The position numbers and the translations under genes are program-made. From Leptolyngbya sp. FACHB-261 (GTDB taxonomy: Bacteria > Cyanobacteriota > Cyanobacteriia > FACHB-261): a stretch of DNA of 64,000 nucleotides. Below the pieces are notes generated by a model. That model made no database searches and was not told the origin of the DNA. It saw nothing but the letters and a program-made list of their open reading frames with translations. The stretch spans positions 310,001-374,000 of the forward strand of contig NZ_JACJPL010000026.1 of the NCBI RefSeq assembly GCF_014696065.1. The letters run 5' to 3'. Positions 23,019 to 31,223 of this stretch are shown here, in pieces. Every line of letters starts with the position of its first letter. Positions within the stretch are counted from its first letter, which is position 1.

Positions 23019-25037
23019 TTAGGTCGAGGCGTCCAGCCGCAGGGTCCAGATCAGCTCCGTACGCATACCGCCTCCAGCTAGGGGTAAGCGGCGCCAGAAG
23101 CCATCCGGCAACTCAGCAGCTATGGTGTTCATCACCTTAGTACCATAGCCGCTTCGCGACGGTTTGCCGACCGCAACACTGCCGTCATTATCAATAGTCA
23201 GAGTGCAGCGGCTGCCTTTTTGCTGCAAACTCACGAGAACCTGGGTAGCGCTGCCATGCGGCGCCTGGGCATGGCGGATTACATTGGTGATGCTCTCACG
23301 GAAAAACCGGAAGATGTCTTCGCGGGCGTCGATCCAGGCGCTATCTGAGGGCGGCTCCCGGAGGGGCTGTAGTTCTTGAATGACCTGCAGGCTTAGCTCG
23401 CCTGAATCTACAAGCTTTTGCAGCTCTGCCTGAATGCCTCGATGTAGGCCCTCGCGCAGCTCCGGTGTAACGCCCAATTTGGTTGCCAAATTACGGGCGT
23501 TGTTCAGTTCGTTGCGGATGCCCCGACCGATGCGCTCCAACTTGTCCAGGATTGGATTCACCTCTAGGTTGGGGTGATCTAATTGCAAGGTTTCGACCAG
23601 ATCCATCACCAGTTTGAGATCCTGGAGCTGCCGGTCATGGATATCAGTGGCAACTCGGTAGAGCAGTTTACGGGCTTGGTAGCGCACGGCTTCCCGCTCT
23701 GCTAATTGCAACCGTTCGAGTTCACGTTGCTGCGCCTGCATTTGCTGCCGTTGCTGCCAGAGCAGTAGACACAGCGCCACACTCAGGCCGGTGCCAATCC
23801 AGGCCAAGACGGGTAGCGCCATCGGCACGAACAGGCCTTGCCTAAAGGCGACTAGACCAAGGCCAAAGTAGCCGAGACCTAGGGCAGCGCTGAGCCAACT
23901 GCCGCGCCAGGGCTGCCAGCCGCCTTTGTCCCGGCTAGACATAACCAGCCCAGCCACTAGCAAGGCTCCTACCAGGGTGATCAAAGCTTGTAGGCTAGCG
24001 GGAACGGTTTGATAGGCTGAGTCAGTGAGCAGGGTCGCCAGCAGGTTTGCCTCCACCTCTAGCGCAGGCATCGCTGTTCCAAAGGGAGTCTGTAGAGGGA
24101 AGGCCTCTGGGTAGCCACCGCTAAAGCCAACCAGTACGATCTTGCCCTGCACTCGCTGCGTCAGCTCGGGCTGAGCGGGTCCCACACACTGATCACCCGG
24201 CACCGGCGGACAGATCGCTTCAATGGCAATGCTGGCAAAGCTGCCGGTTGGCCCCCAAAAGTTCAGGCGCACCCCAAGCGGCTCAGCTTTAAACGGCGTC
24301 TGTCCGAACTTGGCCTGCCCGAACTTAGCCTGTTTAAACTTAGTGAGAGCTAGAGCCGCCGCCGAGGCAAACGATTGTCGTTGGAGGTTGTCGTTGCGAA
24401 TGAAGGTGCCAGTGACCTGGGTGGAGCGAACTGTGTTATCCCCATCCGGCGTCAGGGCGACAAATCCCTGCACTGCTTCCGGCGGCACTTGATACTGGGC
24501 TGCGGCGGTAAAAGGCAGAAAGTGGTTGTAAATGGGCAGTTCTGAGTCGGGCAAACTGTAGGTTCGACTCGCATAAGCGGCCAAAACCAGTTGGTCGCCA
24601 TGAGTGCTAACCACCTGTCGCAGCGGCGTATCGAGGTCTTCGTTACCGACTGATTGCGGAAATACGAAGCCACTGGGCAGGTTTAGGACAACAACTTGAG
24701 CCCCAGCCCCCAGGAGGCGCTGTGTCAGGCGGGCGTAGCTAGCTCGGTCTGGAAAGAAATCAGGACCGGCCTGAGTCGCAGTGGCAACTTGAGCGGGGGA
24801 GGCTTGAACTGGGGCTTGAGACTGAACAGTCTTCTGGCCGTCAATACTAACCAGGACTAACTCGGTGGGGGGCGTTTGGGGACCGCGCAGGCGCATTAGG
24901 GCATCCTGGAGACCCAACTCCCAAAAGCGAACTGGGGTCAATGGCAGAAGCAGGCCAAACACCAGTCCCCAACCGAGGCCCAAGCCAAGCGCGACAGTCT
25001 GTTGCGGGGGACGGCGAACGAAGGCCAGGTAATCCAT
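23019..25037 (-). CDS. CHASE2-domain sensor histidine kinase
   Basis: 672 aa. One N-terminal membrane helix (~14-36) leads to an extracytoplasmic CHASE2 domain (~45-345: DALMRLRGP, PTELVLVSIDG, LNLPSGF, GKIVLVGFS), then three membrane helices (~350-430), a coiled coil and a DHp of the NarL-partner type with YRVATDIHDRQLQDLK (His near residue 466) and a HATPase (ESITNVIRHAQ, TIDNDGSV, SGYGTKVMN). It senses an unknown extracellular signal and should phosphorylate the NarL-like regulator two genes downstream. The secreted-protein gene just upstream (25048-25410) has a 10-bp gap and may be part of signal input. Confidence 0.92.
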   Translation of the reverse strand: MDYLAFVRRPPQQTVALGLGLGWGLVFGLLLPLTPVRFWELGLQDALMRLRGPQTPPTELVLVSIDGQKTVQSQAPVQASPAQVATATQAGPDFFPDRASYARLTQRLLGAGAQVVVLNLPSGFVFPQSVGNEDLDTPLRQVVSTHGDQLVLAAYASRTYSLPDSELPIYNHFLPFTAAAQYQVPPEAVQGFVALTPDGDNTVRSTQVTGTFIRNDNLQRQSFASAAALALTKFKQAKFGQAKFGQTPFKAEPLGVRLNFWGPTGSFASIAIEAICPPVPGDQCVGPAQPELTQRVQGKIVLVGFSGGYPEAFPLQTPFGTAMPALEVEANLLATLLTDSAYQTVPASLQALITLVGALLVAGLVMSSRDKGGWQPWRGSWLSAALGLGYFGLGLVAFRQGLFVPMALPVLAWIGTGLSVALCLLLWQQRQQMQAQQRELERLQLAEREAVRYQARKLLYRVATDIHDRQLQDLKLVMDLVETLQLDHPNLEVNPILDKLERIGRGIRNELNNARNLATKLGVTPELREGLHRGIQAELQKLVDSGELSLQVIQELQPLREPPSDSAWIDAREDIFRFFRESITNVIRHAQAPHGSATQVLVSLQQKGSRCTLTIDNDGSVAVGKPSRSGYGTKVMNTIAAELPDGFWRRLPLAGGGMRTELIWTLRLDAST

Positions 25038-25047
25038 CCTGTCGGGC

Positions 25048-25410
25048 CTATTGGGGACGAAGACGATAGTAAATAATTTGGTTCCCCTGGTACAAAGTCA
25101 CCCGCAATTCGTTGCCAGATTGCTCGAAGCGCCAAGTGCCAGAGCCAGTACGGACTGAGCCATTGAGGCCAGTGGCGCTGGCGGTCGCTGACTCGGGTTG
25201 AACTTGCCCCTCTAAGGGGGGGCCTGAGCGCGAACGAACCCGCTTGCCGTCAACTTCTAACCGCAACTCCACCGAACCACCCTGGCCAGAGCCACTGGTG
25301 ATTTGGCCAGAACCGGCCCAGGTCTGTCCAGCTAGGGCAGGCAAACTCAGAACACAACTGATCAGAGCTGCCTGACTCATGATCGCGGCCCACTTTAAAG
25401 AAAATGCCAT
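25048..25410 (-). CDS. Small exported protein heading the CHASE2 operon
   Basis: About 120 aa with a signal peptide (SLKWAAIMSQAALISCVLSLPALA, cleavage near ALAG-Q) and a mature domain of ~90 aa rich in Gly/Ser and beta strands (WAGSGQITSGSGQGG, VELRLEVDGKRVR, GTWRFEQSGNELRVTLYQGN). I do not recognise a family. Expected location is periplasmic or outer surface. Candidate starts are ATG 25410 and ATG 25380; neither has a strong Shine-Dalgarno. It is the first gene of the CHASE2/FHA/regulator operon and is divergent from the curlin-like cluster. Confidence 0.65.
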   Translation of the reverse strand: MAFSLKWAAIMSQAALISCVLSLPALAGQTWAGSGQITSGSGQGGSVELRLEVDGKRVRSRSGPPLEGQVQPESATASATGLNGSVRTGSGTWRFEQSGNELRVTLYQGNQIIYYRLRPQ

Positions 25411-25782
25411 AGACGCTTCAACACACTCACCACACGGGGAACTGAAAGAAAGCCAAACCAATAGGACAAGCTAACAAGTCCAAATTTCAGCCTAGCCGAG
25501 AGGCTCTTCAGCAGGGGTACGCTAAAGCGCAAACTTTGGTGGGCAAACCAGAACGTGAGCTTGAGTCAAAGGGAGCCCCAACGGCATAGGCTCAGTGCCT
25601 ATTCTGAGAACATGCAATCGAAACCGAGGCAATCACAAAGCTCAAACAAGCAGGAACAGCAGTTCACCTCAGCAATTTGCTTAAACCAATTCGCTCAGGT
25701 AATTCGCTTAAATCGCTTGCCCAAGCTGAGTAACCAGATTGCAGTTCGATTGAGACCCAAACTTCAACGGAGACTCTTCACG
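25411..25782. promoter_or_regulatory. Divergent region between CHASE2 operon and curlin-like genes
   Basis: About 370 bp that must contain promoters in both directions. An open frame continues upstream of the first curlin-like gene to 25555, but the predicted signal peptide begins only at 25783, so the extra 76 codons (Q/N/R-rich, unlike an exported N-terminus) are probably leader sequence. Confidence 0.45.
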
Positions 25783-26184
25783 ATGTCTATTCGCTCTTAC
25801 GCTCGTCTTCTGACCCTAGCTGTAGCAACAACCGTGATCGGTCTATCTGCTGGCATTGCTCAGGCCGGTGACGTTGACGGCTCCAGCCAGAGCGCAACAG
25901 CCGTTCAGTCCTCGAATCAGTCCCAGTACACCGAGGGCTATGGCAATACCCAAACCGGTGTGAATGTTCAGAATGTTCTGCAACAACAACAGGGCGTGAA
26001 CGTTGGCCGCAACCGGGGTCCTCGCGTGAACACCCAAAATTCCACCGCTGTTCAGCTCAATCAGCAAGCACAAGAAGCAATCGGCGAGGGTAATGTACAA
26101 ACCAGCGTGAACCAGGCCACGGTCGTTCAGAATCAGCAGCAAATTCGCGCTAACCGTCGCGGTCACCGTCGCATCAACCACTAA
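25783..26184 (+). CDS. Curlin-like exported Q/N-rich protein 1
   Basis: 133 aa. The signal peptide (SYARLLTLAVATTVIGLSAGIAQA, cut near AQA-GD) is followed by repeats of the type N-x-Q-x(4-6)-G-x-G-N-x-Q-T-x-V-N: SQYTEGYGNTQTGVNVQNV, then AIGEGNVQTSVNQATVVQN, about 70 residues apart. The spacing resembles CsgA/CsgB curlin units of functional amyloid, though the full curlin consensus is only partly met. The basic C-terminus (NRRGHRRINH) may promote surface retention. The ATG at 25783 has GGAG ~10 nt upstream. First of four co-directional exported-protein genes. Confidence 0.7.
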   Translation: MSIRSYARLLTLAVATTVIGLSAGIAQAGDVDGSSQSATAVQSSNQSQYTEGYGNTQTGVNVQNVLQQQQGVNVGRNRGPRVNTQNSTAVQLNQQAQEAIGEGNVQTSVNQATVVQNQQQIRANRRGHRRINH

Positions 26185-26209
26185 GTTTGGTTGATTAAAA
26201 AGCCTGCTC

Positions 26210-26246
26210 GGAGGAAGGGCATTCGTCTCCCCTAGTCCCTTCCTCC
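26210..26246 (+). terminator. Intra-operon hairpin
   Basis: GGAGGAAGGG (26210-26219) and CCCTTCCTCC (26237-26246) are perfect 10-bp arms with a 17-nt loop; no strong T-run follows. Probably an attenuator or mRNA-stabilising hairpin between curlin-like genes 1 and 2. Confidence 0.6.
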
Positions 26247-26283
26247 CTTCCTAATGTTTGCTTCTTTCAGGTGAGGAAATCCT

Positions 26284-26763
26284 ATGCAGCATGCTAGGTG
26301 GAAAACCGTTCTAAACAGCCTTTTGGGGGTGGGAGCCCTCAGTTTACTGGCGAATCCCAGTTGGGCTGGACAGATCAATGTTGCCCCGACCATTCAAACT
26401 CAAGTTGGTATTCAAAACGCCAACCAAGTTCAAGTCGGTGGCACCGCACCGCGGGGGGGCATTGACCAGCAGATGAACCAGGGACAATCGGCTCAGCCTG
26501 CTAGAGGCAGCGGCAACCGCGTTCAGACCCAGATCGATCTGCAGAATGCGCAACAGGTTCAGGTGGGCAATCGGCGCACGCAGCAGGGCAATATTCAGCA
26601 GCGTGTGAATCAACGCCAGCAAGCAAATTCGCCCCGCTCTGGTTCTGCTACTGCCTCTGGGGAATATATCCCTGACATCACGGTGGATCCAACCATTCAA
26701 ACTCAGGTCAGGTCGCAAACTGCAACCCAAACCCATGTTCCGGGTCCTGACCTAGCTCGCTAA
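26284..26763 (+). CDS. Curlin-like exported Q/N-rich protein 2
   Basis: 159 aa. A signal peptide (VLNSLLGVGALSLLANPSWA, cut near SWA-GQ) precedes three copies of a motif T-Q-(V/I)-x(2)-Q-(N/T)-A-x-Q-(V/T)-x-V: TIQTQVGIQNANQVQV, RVQTQIDLQNAQQVQV and TIQTQVRSQTATQTHV, separated by Gln/Asn/Arg-rich linkers. The regular Gln ladder suggests stacked beta arches as in curli-type amyloid, but it lacks the classical Gly-Asn positions in all repeats. GTGAGG precedes the ATG at 26284. It lies in a run with the genes at 25783 and 26803. Confidence 0.68.
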   Translation: MQHARWKTVLNSLLGVGALSLLANPSWAGQINVAPTIQTQVGIQNANQVQVGGTAPRGGIDQQMNQGQSAQPARGSGNRVQTQIDLQNAQQVQVGNRRTQQGNIQQRVNQRQQANSPRSGSATASGEYIPDITVDPTIQTQVRSQTATQTHVPGPDLAR

Positions 26764-26802
26764 TTGTTGGCTCATTCTTTCCTTCCTTTGGAGTTGATCA
26801 AG

Positions 26803-27138
26803 ATGAAATTTGCTCACGCATTTGGTGCCACTCTACTGAGTGTGACCTCTCTGATGATGGGCCTGTCTCCTGCTCAAGCGGGTGACAAGATTCAGATCTA
26901 CGCTAACCCTCAGCAAACTGCAGTGCAAAATAGCACTCAGGGCCAAACTGCCGCGGGCAGTGGCGGGGCCAATACCCAAACAGCTGTCAATCAGCAGGGT
27001 ATTCAGCAGAACCAGAGCGTCAATATCTATATCCCCGAAAACTACGACGGCAAGGTTCAAGTTCGGGATGCCAATCGGGGCCGCCAAGGTCATCAAAATC
27101 AGCCTAACCGGGGTAACCGTCGTGGCAACCGTCACTAA
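26803..27138 (+). CDS. Curlin-like exported Q/N-rich protein 3
   Basis: 111 aa with an N-terminal signal (HAFGATLLSVTSLMMGLSPAQA, cut near AQA-GD). The mature part has TAVQNSTQGQTAAGSGGANTQTAVNQQGIQQN, one curlin-like unit, then an Arg/Asn-rich basic tail (GRQGHQNQPNRGNRRGNRH) like that of protein 1. The open frame begins at 26764, but ATG 26803 has GGAG 9 nt upstream and gives a proper signal peptide. Followed by a strong terminator at 27152. Possibly a nucleator or anchoring subunit; that is inference from size and basic tail. Confidence 0.68.
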   Translation: MKFAHAFGATLLSVTSLMMGLSPAQAGDKIQIYANPQQTAVQNSTQGQTAAGSGGANTQTAVNQQGIQQNQSVNIYIPENYDGKVQVRDANRGRQGHQNQPNRGNRRGNRH

Positions 27139-27151
27139 GTTTTAAGGCTTA

Positions 27152-27192
27152 CCCTCCTGCAATCAGGGTCAGTGACATCAGGAGGGTTTTCT
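27152..27192 (+). terminator. Rho-independent terminator
   Basis: CCCTCCTG (27152-27159) and CAGGAGGG (27179-27186) are perfect arms followed by TTTTCTT. Closes the three-gene curlin-like run. Confidence 0.85.
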
Positions 27193-27219
27193 TGCAATCG
27201 TTCATGAGGAGGGAGGCCA

Positions 27220-27837
27220 ATGCGCTCCATCATCGTTATTGGCTTATGTGTGGGGTCCGTCTATCTGTTGCAGCCGTTTGCCGCTCAGGCACAAACGATT
27301 GCTCAAACTTCAGTGCAGACTGACGGTCGGGGCGGAGTGTGGGTAAATAACGGAAGTACGAACGTCCGCGTTCAGAATGGCAGAACGAACGTTCAAATCA
27401 ACCAGAATCAAAACAGTGGCTCGAATACTTACAGCAACTCGTCGAGCAACTCATCCAGCTATCAACGCTCTCGCAATCTTTCCAGCGCATCGAGTTCCAG
27501 CGCTTCTAGCTACCAAGAGTCCAGCCTGTCCCTGGATCGCTATGACTTGCGCCAACCTATTCGTTTAGAAGTGCAAAGTTCAGGCCGTCGTCCTCAAGGA
27601 CGCATCGTGGTGAATGGCCGGACGGTTGCCTATTTGAGCCAACCAACGACTGCGATTTACCTCAATCGTTGGCTGGGCAGTGGTACGCAGCGAATTGATA
27701 TCTTGGGCACAGATAGCCGCTCGGCTCGCAACTCGCTGAATGTCAGAGTAAAAGTTGGCCCAGATACGGTGATTAGCCAGCAGACTCAGGGCAATTATTC
27801 TTTTAGACAGACCCTATGGGTTGATGTGGACAACTAA
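27220..27837 (+). CDS. Exported protein with Ser/Asn-rich linker and C-terminal beta domain
   Basis: 205 aa. The signal peptide (IIVIGLCVGSVYLLQPFAAQA) is followed by TSVQTDGRGGVWVNNGSTNVRVQNGRTNVQIN, a short N-x-x-V-x-V-x-N-G ladder, a Ser-rich low-complexity linker (~70-105) and a compact C-terminal domain (RLEVQSSGRRPQGRIVVNGRTVAYL, RIDILGTDSRSA, LWVDVDN) of about 95 residues. The first part resembles the neighbouring curlin-like proteins; the last may be the folded, surface-attaching part. A very strong GAGGAGGGAGG precedes the ATG. Its stop overlaps the convergent FAD oxidoreductase gene by 4 bp. Confidence 0.65.
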   Translation: MRSIIVIGLCVGSVYLLQPFAAQAQTIAQTSVQTDGRGGVWVNNGSTNVRVQNGRTNVQINQNQNSGSNTYSNSSSNSSSYQRSRNLSSASSSSASSYQESSLSLDRYDLRQPIRLEVQSSGRRPQGRIVVNGRTVAYLSQPTTAIYLNRWLGSGTQRIDILGTDSRSARNSLNVRVKVGPDTVISQQTQGNYSFRQTLWVDVDN

Positions 27838-29039
27838 CGCAAGCCGCCAGCTTGCGCGTAGGACAAGGGCGCTTTGATCAAGTCATTTTCCTTAAAGCGG
27901 CCAAATCGGAATAGCCGCAATTGTGCCACTTGACCATCCCGCTCTCCCAAAATAAAGCGGCTCATCAGATCCCCAACCACAGGGCTGAGTTTGTAACCAT
28001 GACCGCTAAAACCTACGGCGCAATATAGACCAGGTACATGGTCTAAGTGATCCAGGATCGGTTGATAATCGGGTGTGACTCCCCAGATTCCTGAGTAAGT
28101 TTCGACAATCGGAGCCTGTTGGAAGCTAGGACAACGTTGTCCTAGCTTTTTGTATAGGTTTTCGCAAATCTCTGGAAAGATTTGCCCCTGAAATTCATCC
28201 GCATCTTCAAGTGCAAACTGTTGATGATATTTAGGGTTTGAGTTGCCAATGCGAGTGTAGGGCTGGTCTGGATCGGAACGGGAATAGGCAAGGTTTACCA
28301 AGTCAGAAATCACTGGATGATGCTGTGCAAATGCGGTCGGACGCTCAACCACCACCACATGCTCAACCACGGGCTTGACTGGAAACTCCAAACCCAGGTG
28401 CTCCGTGAATTTCTTGGCCCAAGGACCGACACAATCAACTACCGTCCGCGTGACAATGTCACCGGCTGGCGTGCTGACTCCTTGTACCCGACCTTCTAGA
28501 TCCAATTTGATTTCTAGAACTGGTGTTTGCGTGCACAGCTCGACGCCTAGTTCTGCCGCTCGTCGGGCCAAAGCCAGAGTCGTTTGCGGGGGGCTACCGT
28601 AACCAGAATCTGGCTCATGGGCAACAGCGGCAACATCATCAACTGCTAGTTGGGGGACTAGGGCTTGAACTGCTTTTGGGTCAACCAAACTGACATTGAT
28701 GCCCATACGCTGGTGCATGGTGACAATGCGTTCTAGGGTTTCGGTCTCTGATTCTGGTACCAGCACAAAATAGCCACAGGGATTGAAGCCGCTTTCGTGG
28801 CCACCAAATCTTTCCTTAAATTCATGAAAGGTGCGTAAGGATTGTTGGGCCAATTCTGCTAGCACTGGGTGGGTGTAGTGCGTGCGAATAATACCAATCC
28901 CTTTACCGGATGCGCCACTCGCCAGCTCTCGCCGTTCGAGCAGGATGATTTTGCCTGCTTTGCGCTCCGCCAAATGCAACGCGACAGAAGCTCCAATAGA
29001 GCCTCCGCCAACGACCACAATGTCTGCCGTTTCGGTCAT
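27834..29039 (-). CDS. FAD-dependent amine/amino-acid oxidoreductase (DAO family)
   Basis: About 401 aa. The N-terminal DIVVVGGGSIGASVALHLAER is the dinucleotide-binding GxGxxG, LERRELASGASGKGIG is the DAO second motif, and the C-terminal GIWGVTPDYQPILD and GFSGHGYKLSPVVGDL are typical of sarcosine-oxidase beta/PuuB-like enzymes. It would oxidise a secondary amine or N-substituted amino acid with FAD and O2 or another acceptor. Start at ATG 29039, with AGAGG ~8 nt before it; the 29048 GTG start touches that Shine-Dalgarno. It lies 27 bp after the PhyH gene on the same strand and back-to-back with a glutamine-synthetase-like gene, suggesting a shared substrate. Confidence 0.87.
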   Translation of the reverse strand: MTETADIVVVGGGSIGASVALHLAERKAGKIILLERRELASGASGKGIGIIRTHYTHPVLAELAQQSLRTFHEFKERFGGHESGFNPCGYFVLVPESETETLERIVTMHQRMGINVSLVDPKAVQALVPQLAVDDVAAVAHEPDSGYGSPPQTTLALARRAAELGVELCTQTPVLEIKLDLEGRVQGVSTPAGDIVTRTVVDCVGPWAKKFTEHLGLEFPVKPVVEHVVVVERPTAFAQHHPVISDLVNLAYSRSDPDQPYTRIGNSNPKYHQQFALEDADEFQGQIFPEICENLYKKLGQRCPSFQQAPIVETYSGIWGVTPDYQPILDHLDHVPGLYCAVGFSGHGYKLSPVVGDLMSRFILGERDGQVAQLRLFRFGRFKENDLIKAPLSYAQAGGLR

Positions 29040-29066
29040 AGATGTCACCTCTGAATTGAAATGGAG

Positions 29067-29978
29067 CTAGGCTGTTGCGCCAGAAACGTTGAGCAGTGGC
29101 GAGGCAGCTAAAGCGTCCTTGCAATAATTTGCCAGGAAGGGTGTGCGATGGCCATCTTGAGTCCACAGGATTGGGAAAAAGTCTTCGTCCATGTGGGTGC
29201 TGCCAGAGCGCTGATAGCGCCCGTAAATATAGCCAGCTCCAGTGGGTTGAAACTGGGTTTCGGCGCTGAGCAGATGCACGCTTAAGCTGCGCCGTACCCG
29301 ATCAGGGCTGGTATTTTTACCGGAGCCATGCCAGACTCTGCCGTGATGAAAAACGCAGCCGCCTGCTGGAATTTCAACCAGTATGATGTCTGGAGTGCTA
29401 ATGCCAAATTCGGTAGCAGCTACGCGCATTGACGCTCGATAGTCTTGGTTGGGCGCGTGAAATTCAACCATCTGCTGGGAGAGCGGCCAACGGTGTGAGC
29501 CTGGAACGTACTCGATCGTGCCAGCCTCAGCACTGGTGTTGTCTAGAGCAATCCAACAGGTCAGCATTTCCGGTGGATTGAGATAGCCAATGTAAGTCGC
29601 ATCCTGGTGCAAAGACACTTCTTTGGCACCTGATGGCTTCACCCAGAGGCTATCCTGGCCAATTCGGGCACCCCGCCAGCCTGCCAAGGTTGCACTGAGC
29701 CGGGCAATTTCAGCAGAGAGGGCCACACTAGCAATGGTCAGATCACTCTTCCAGGCATTGCATATTTGCCGAGTCGCATTTGGCAGGCTAAGACCGGGAC
29801 GCCAGTGCCATTCATCAGGATAAATTCCGGTTTCGAACTGGCCTGAAAATAAAGGATCAAGTCTATCGACTAATTGAGTAACTTGATCGGCATCAATTAG
29901 TTTCTCAAGAACTAGAAACCCATCTTCTTCGAAACGGTGGATCTGCTCCTGAGTGAGCTGTATTGGCTCGTAAACCAT
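29067..29978 (-). CDS. Phytanoyl-CoA dioxygenase (PhyH) family 2-oxoglutarate oxygenase
   Basis: 303 aa, Fe(II)/2-oxoglutarate-dependent hydroxylase by family. The HxD facial pair is in VSLHQDATYIGY (H124, D126), the distal His in HHGRVWHGSGKN (H217) and a 2-oxoglutarate-binding Arg follows in RVRRSLSVHLL (~229-230). Members hydroxylate small molecules such as ectoine, amino-acid derivatives or halogenation substrates; the target is not visible here. The ATG at 29978 has GGGGG 8 nt upstream. First gene of a two-gene minus-strand operon with the FAD oxidoreductase. Confidence 0.88.
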   Translation of the reverse strand: MVYEPIQLTQEQIHRFEEDGFLVLEKLIDADQVTQLVDRLDPLFSGQFETGIYPDEWHWRPGLSLPNATRQICNAWKSDLTIASVALSAEIARLSATLAGWRGARIGQDSLWVKPSGAKEVSLHQDATYIGYLNPPEMLTCWIALDNTSAEAGTIEYVPGSHRWPLSQQMVEFHAPNQDYRASMRVAATEFGISTPDIILVEIPAGGCVFHHGRVWHGSGKNTSPDRVRRSLSVHLLSAETQFQPTGAGYIYGRYQRSGSTHMDEDFFPILWTQDGHRTPFLANYCKDALAASPLLNVSGATA

Positions 29979-30380
29979 CCCACTGCCCCCTGATTAATAC
30001 CACTTCAAGAACAGCTTCTAAAGCAGGTTATTAACCGCTCTAAAAATCGCTGACCGGAGTAAATGTTCGGTTATTATAACAAGTCGATCTTGACAAAATG
30101 TATCTTTGCCTACCGTTTGCTTCCACCTGAGCCAAGGGTTTCTAAATATTTCTTAAGGATGCTGGAAAAGTTACCGGGGGAGTTATCAAGATTTACCCGT
30201 GGCTTGCCAAAGACCTAACTTGAGAATTCAAGTTGAGAGCCTAGCCAAAAACCTGACTGAGAACTTTGAGAGCAAAAGCTCGTGTTGCCAAGCCGGTGTT
30301 GGTGAGGCGGTGTTGCCAAAAGCGCATGAATGGGTTAACTATTGCTTCAAATAGATTGCTTCAAATAGAAGACTGTAGCT
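29979..30380. promoter_or_regulatory. Divergent promoter region with a 14-bp tandem repeat
   Basis: About 400 bp between the PhyH operon and the solute-binding gene. ATTGCTTCAAATAG occurs twice in tandem (30341-30354 and 30355-30368), ending 12 nt before the ATG at 30381; it could be a regulator site or affect initiation. An A/T-rich promoter-like patch lies around 30068-30095. No ORF of note. Confidence 0.5.
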
Positions 30381-31088
30381 ATGAATTTAAACACCGTCAC
30401 TCCTGGTTGCCTAACCTTTGCAACCTGTAGTTTTGATACGCGTCCGATGGCCTACCTGGACGGTGATGCTCGGCTGGGCTACGAGCCAGATATTGCCCGT
30501 GCCGTCTGTGCGAGATTGGGTCTGAAGCCAGTTTGGATCGATATGCCCTGGGCCGATTTTTATCCGACTCTGGCAGCCAAACAGTGTGATGCGATTTGGT
30601 TTAATCAGGCCATCACCGAAGATCGACTGGCTCGGGCTGATTTCACTAGGCCCTACGGCTTGTTTGACGAGTCGGTAATTGTCAAGCAAGATAGCCCAGT
30701 TCATACACCTCAAGATTTAGCCGGTCTACGCGTTGGAGCCCTGGTTGCCAGTACTAACCAACGCTTGGCAGAGAGCTATGGCGATGTACAAATTGTCACT
30801 TTTCCAGGGAGCGACAACGTTTTAGCAGAGATGTTGGATGCGCTACGGGCCGGTACGATCGACGCCTTGGTTGATGATGAACTGGTGCTGGTTACTGCTG
30901 AACAAGAAGACCCCAGTTTGCGCATTGCCTTTACAGAACCGACGCGAATTCCCTACGGCATCGCCGTGCGTAAGGGCGATGCCGAACTGCTGGAAGCCCT
31001 AAACTATACTTTAGAATCCTTGATTGCAGAAGGCACTCTGCCGCAACTCTGGGCACATTGGATTCCGTATAAAGCCTTTCCCTTCTAG
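30381..31088 (+). CDS. Solute-binding protein family 3 (amino-acid type) without signal peptide
   Basis: 235 aa. The SBP_bac_3 fold is clear: GCLTFATCSFDTRPMAY, LGYEPDIARAVCARLGLKPVWID, WADFYPTLAAKQCDAIW, ADFTRPYGLFDESVIVK, DLAGLRVGALVASTNQ, RAGTIDALVDDE and a C-terminal LIAEGTLPQLWAHW. Periplasmic family members begin with a signal peptide or lipobox; this frame begins at MNLNTVTPGCLT with neither, and no upstream in-frame extension supplies one. It may act in the cytoplasm as a ligand sensor or enzyme-like protein, or be exported by another route. No permease or ATPase genes are adjacent; the GS-like gene follows 135 bp later. Confidence 0.85.
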   Translation: MNLNTVTPGCLTFATCSFDTRPMAYLDGDARLGYEPDIARAVCARLGLKPVWIDMPWADFYPTLAAKQCDAIWFNQAITEDRLARADFTRPYGLFDESVIVKQDSPVHTPQDLAGLRVGALVASTNQRLAESYGDVQIVTFPGSDNVLAEMLDALRAGTIDALVDDELVLVTAEQEDPSLRIAFTEPTRIPYGIAVRKGDAELLEALNYTLESLIAEGTLPQLWAHWIPYKAFPF

Positions 31089-31223
31089 TCTCCGACACAC
31101 ATCTTTGACACATAAGGTTTTGGCGACTCAAGCTACGACGCAGCTAGCATCAAGTAGCTGTTGATACAAAGTCGTCATAACAAGTTTGATTTACTCGTGC
31201 AAAAGCCTTTGGGGGCAGTGGCA

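Noticed and set aside
25843-27135. Minus-strand ORFs rich in Leu/Ile opposite the curlin-like genes
   Set aside because: Complement of Gln/Asn-rich codons naturally yields Leu-rich frames; signal peptides and terminators support the plus-strand genes.
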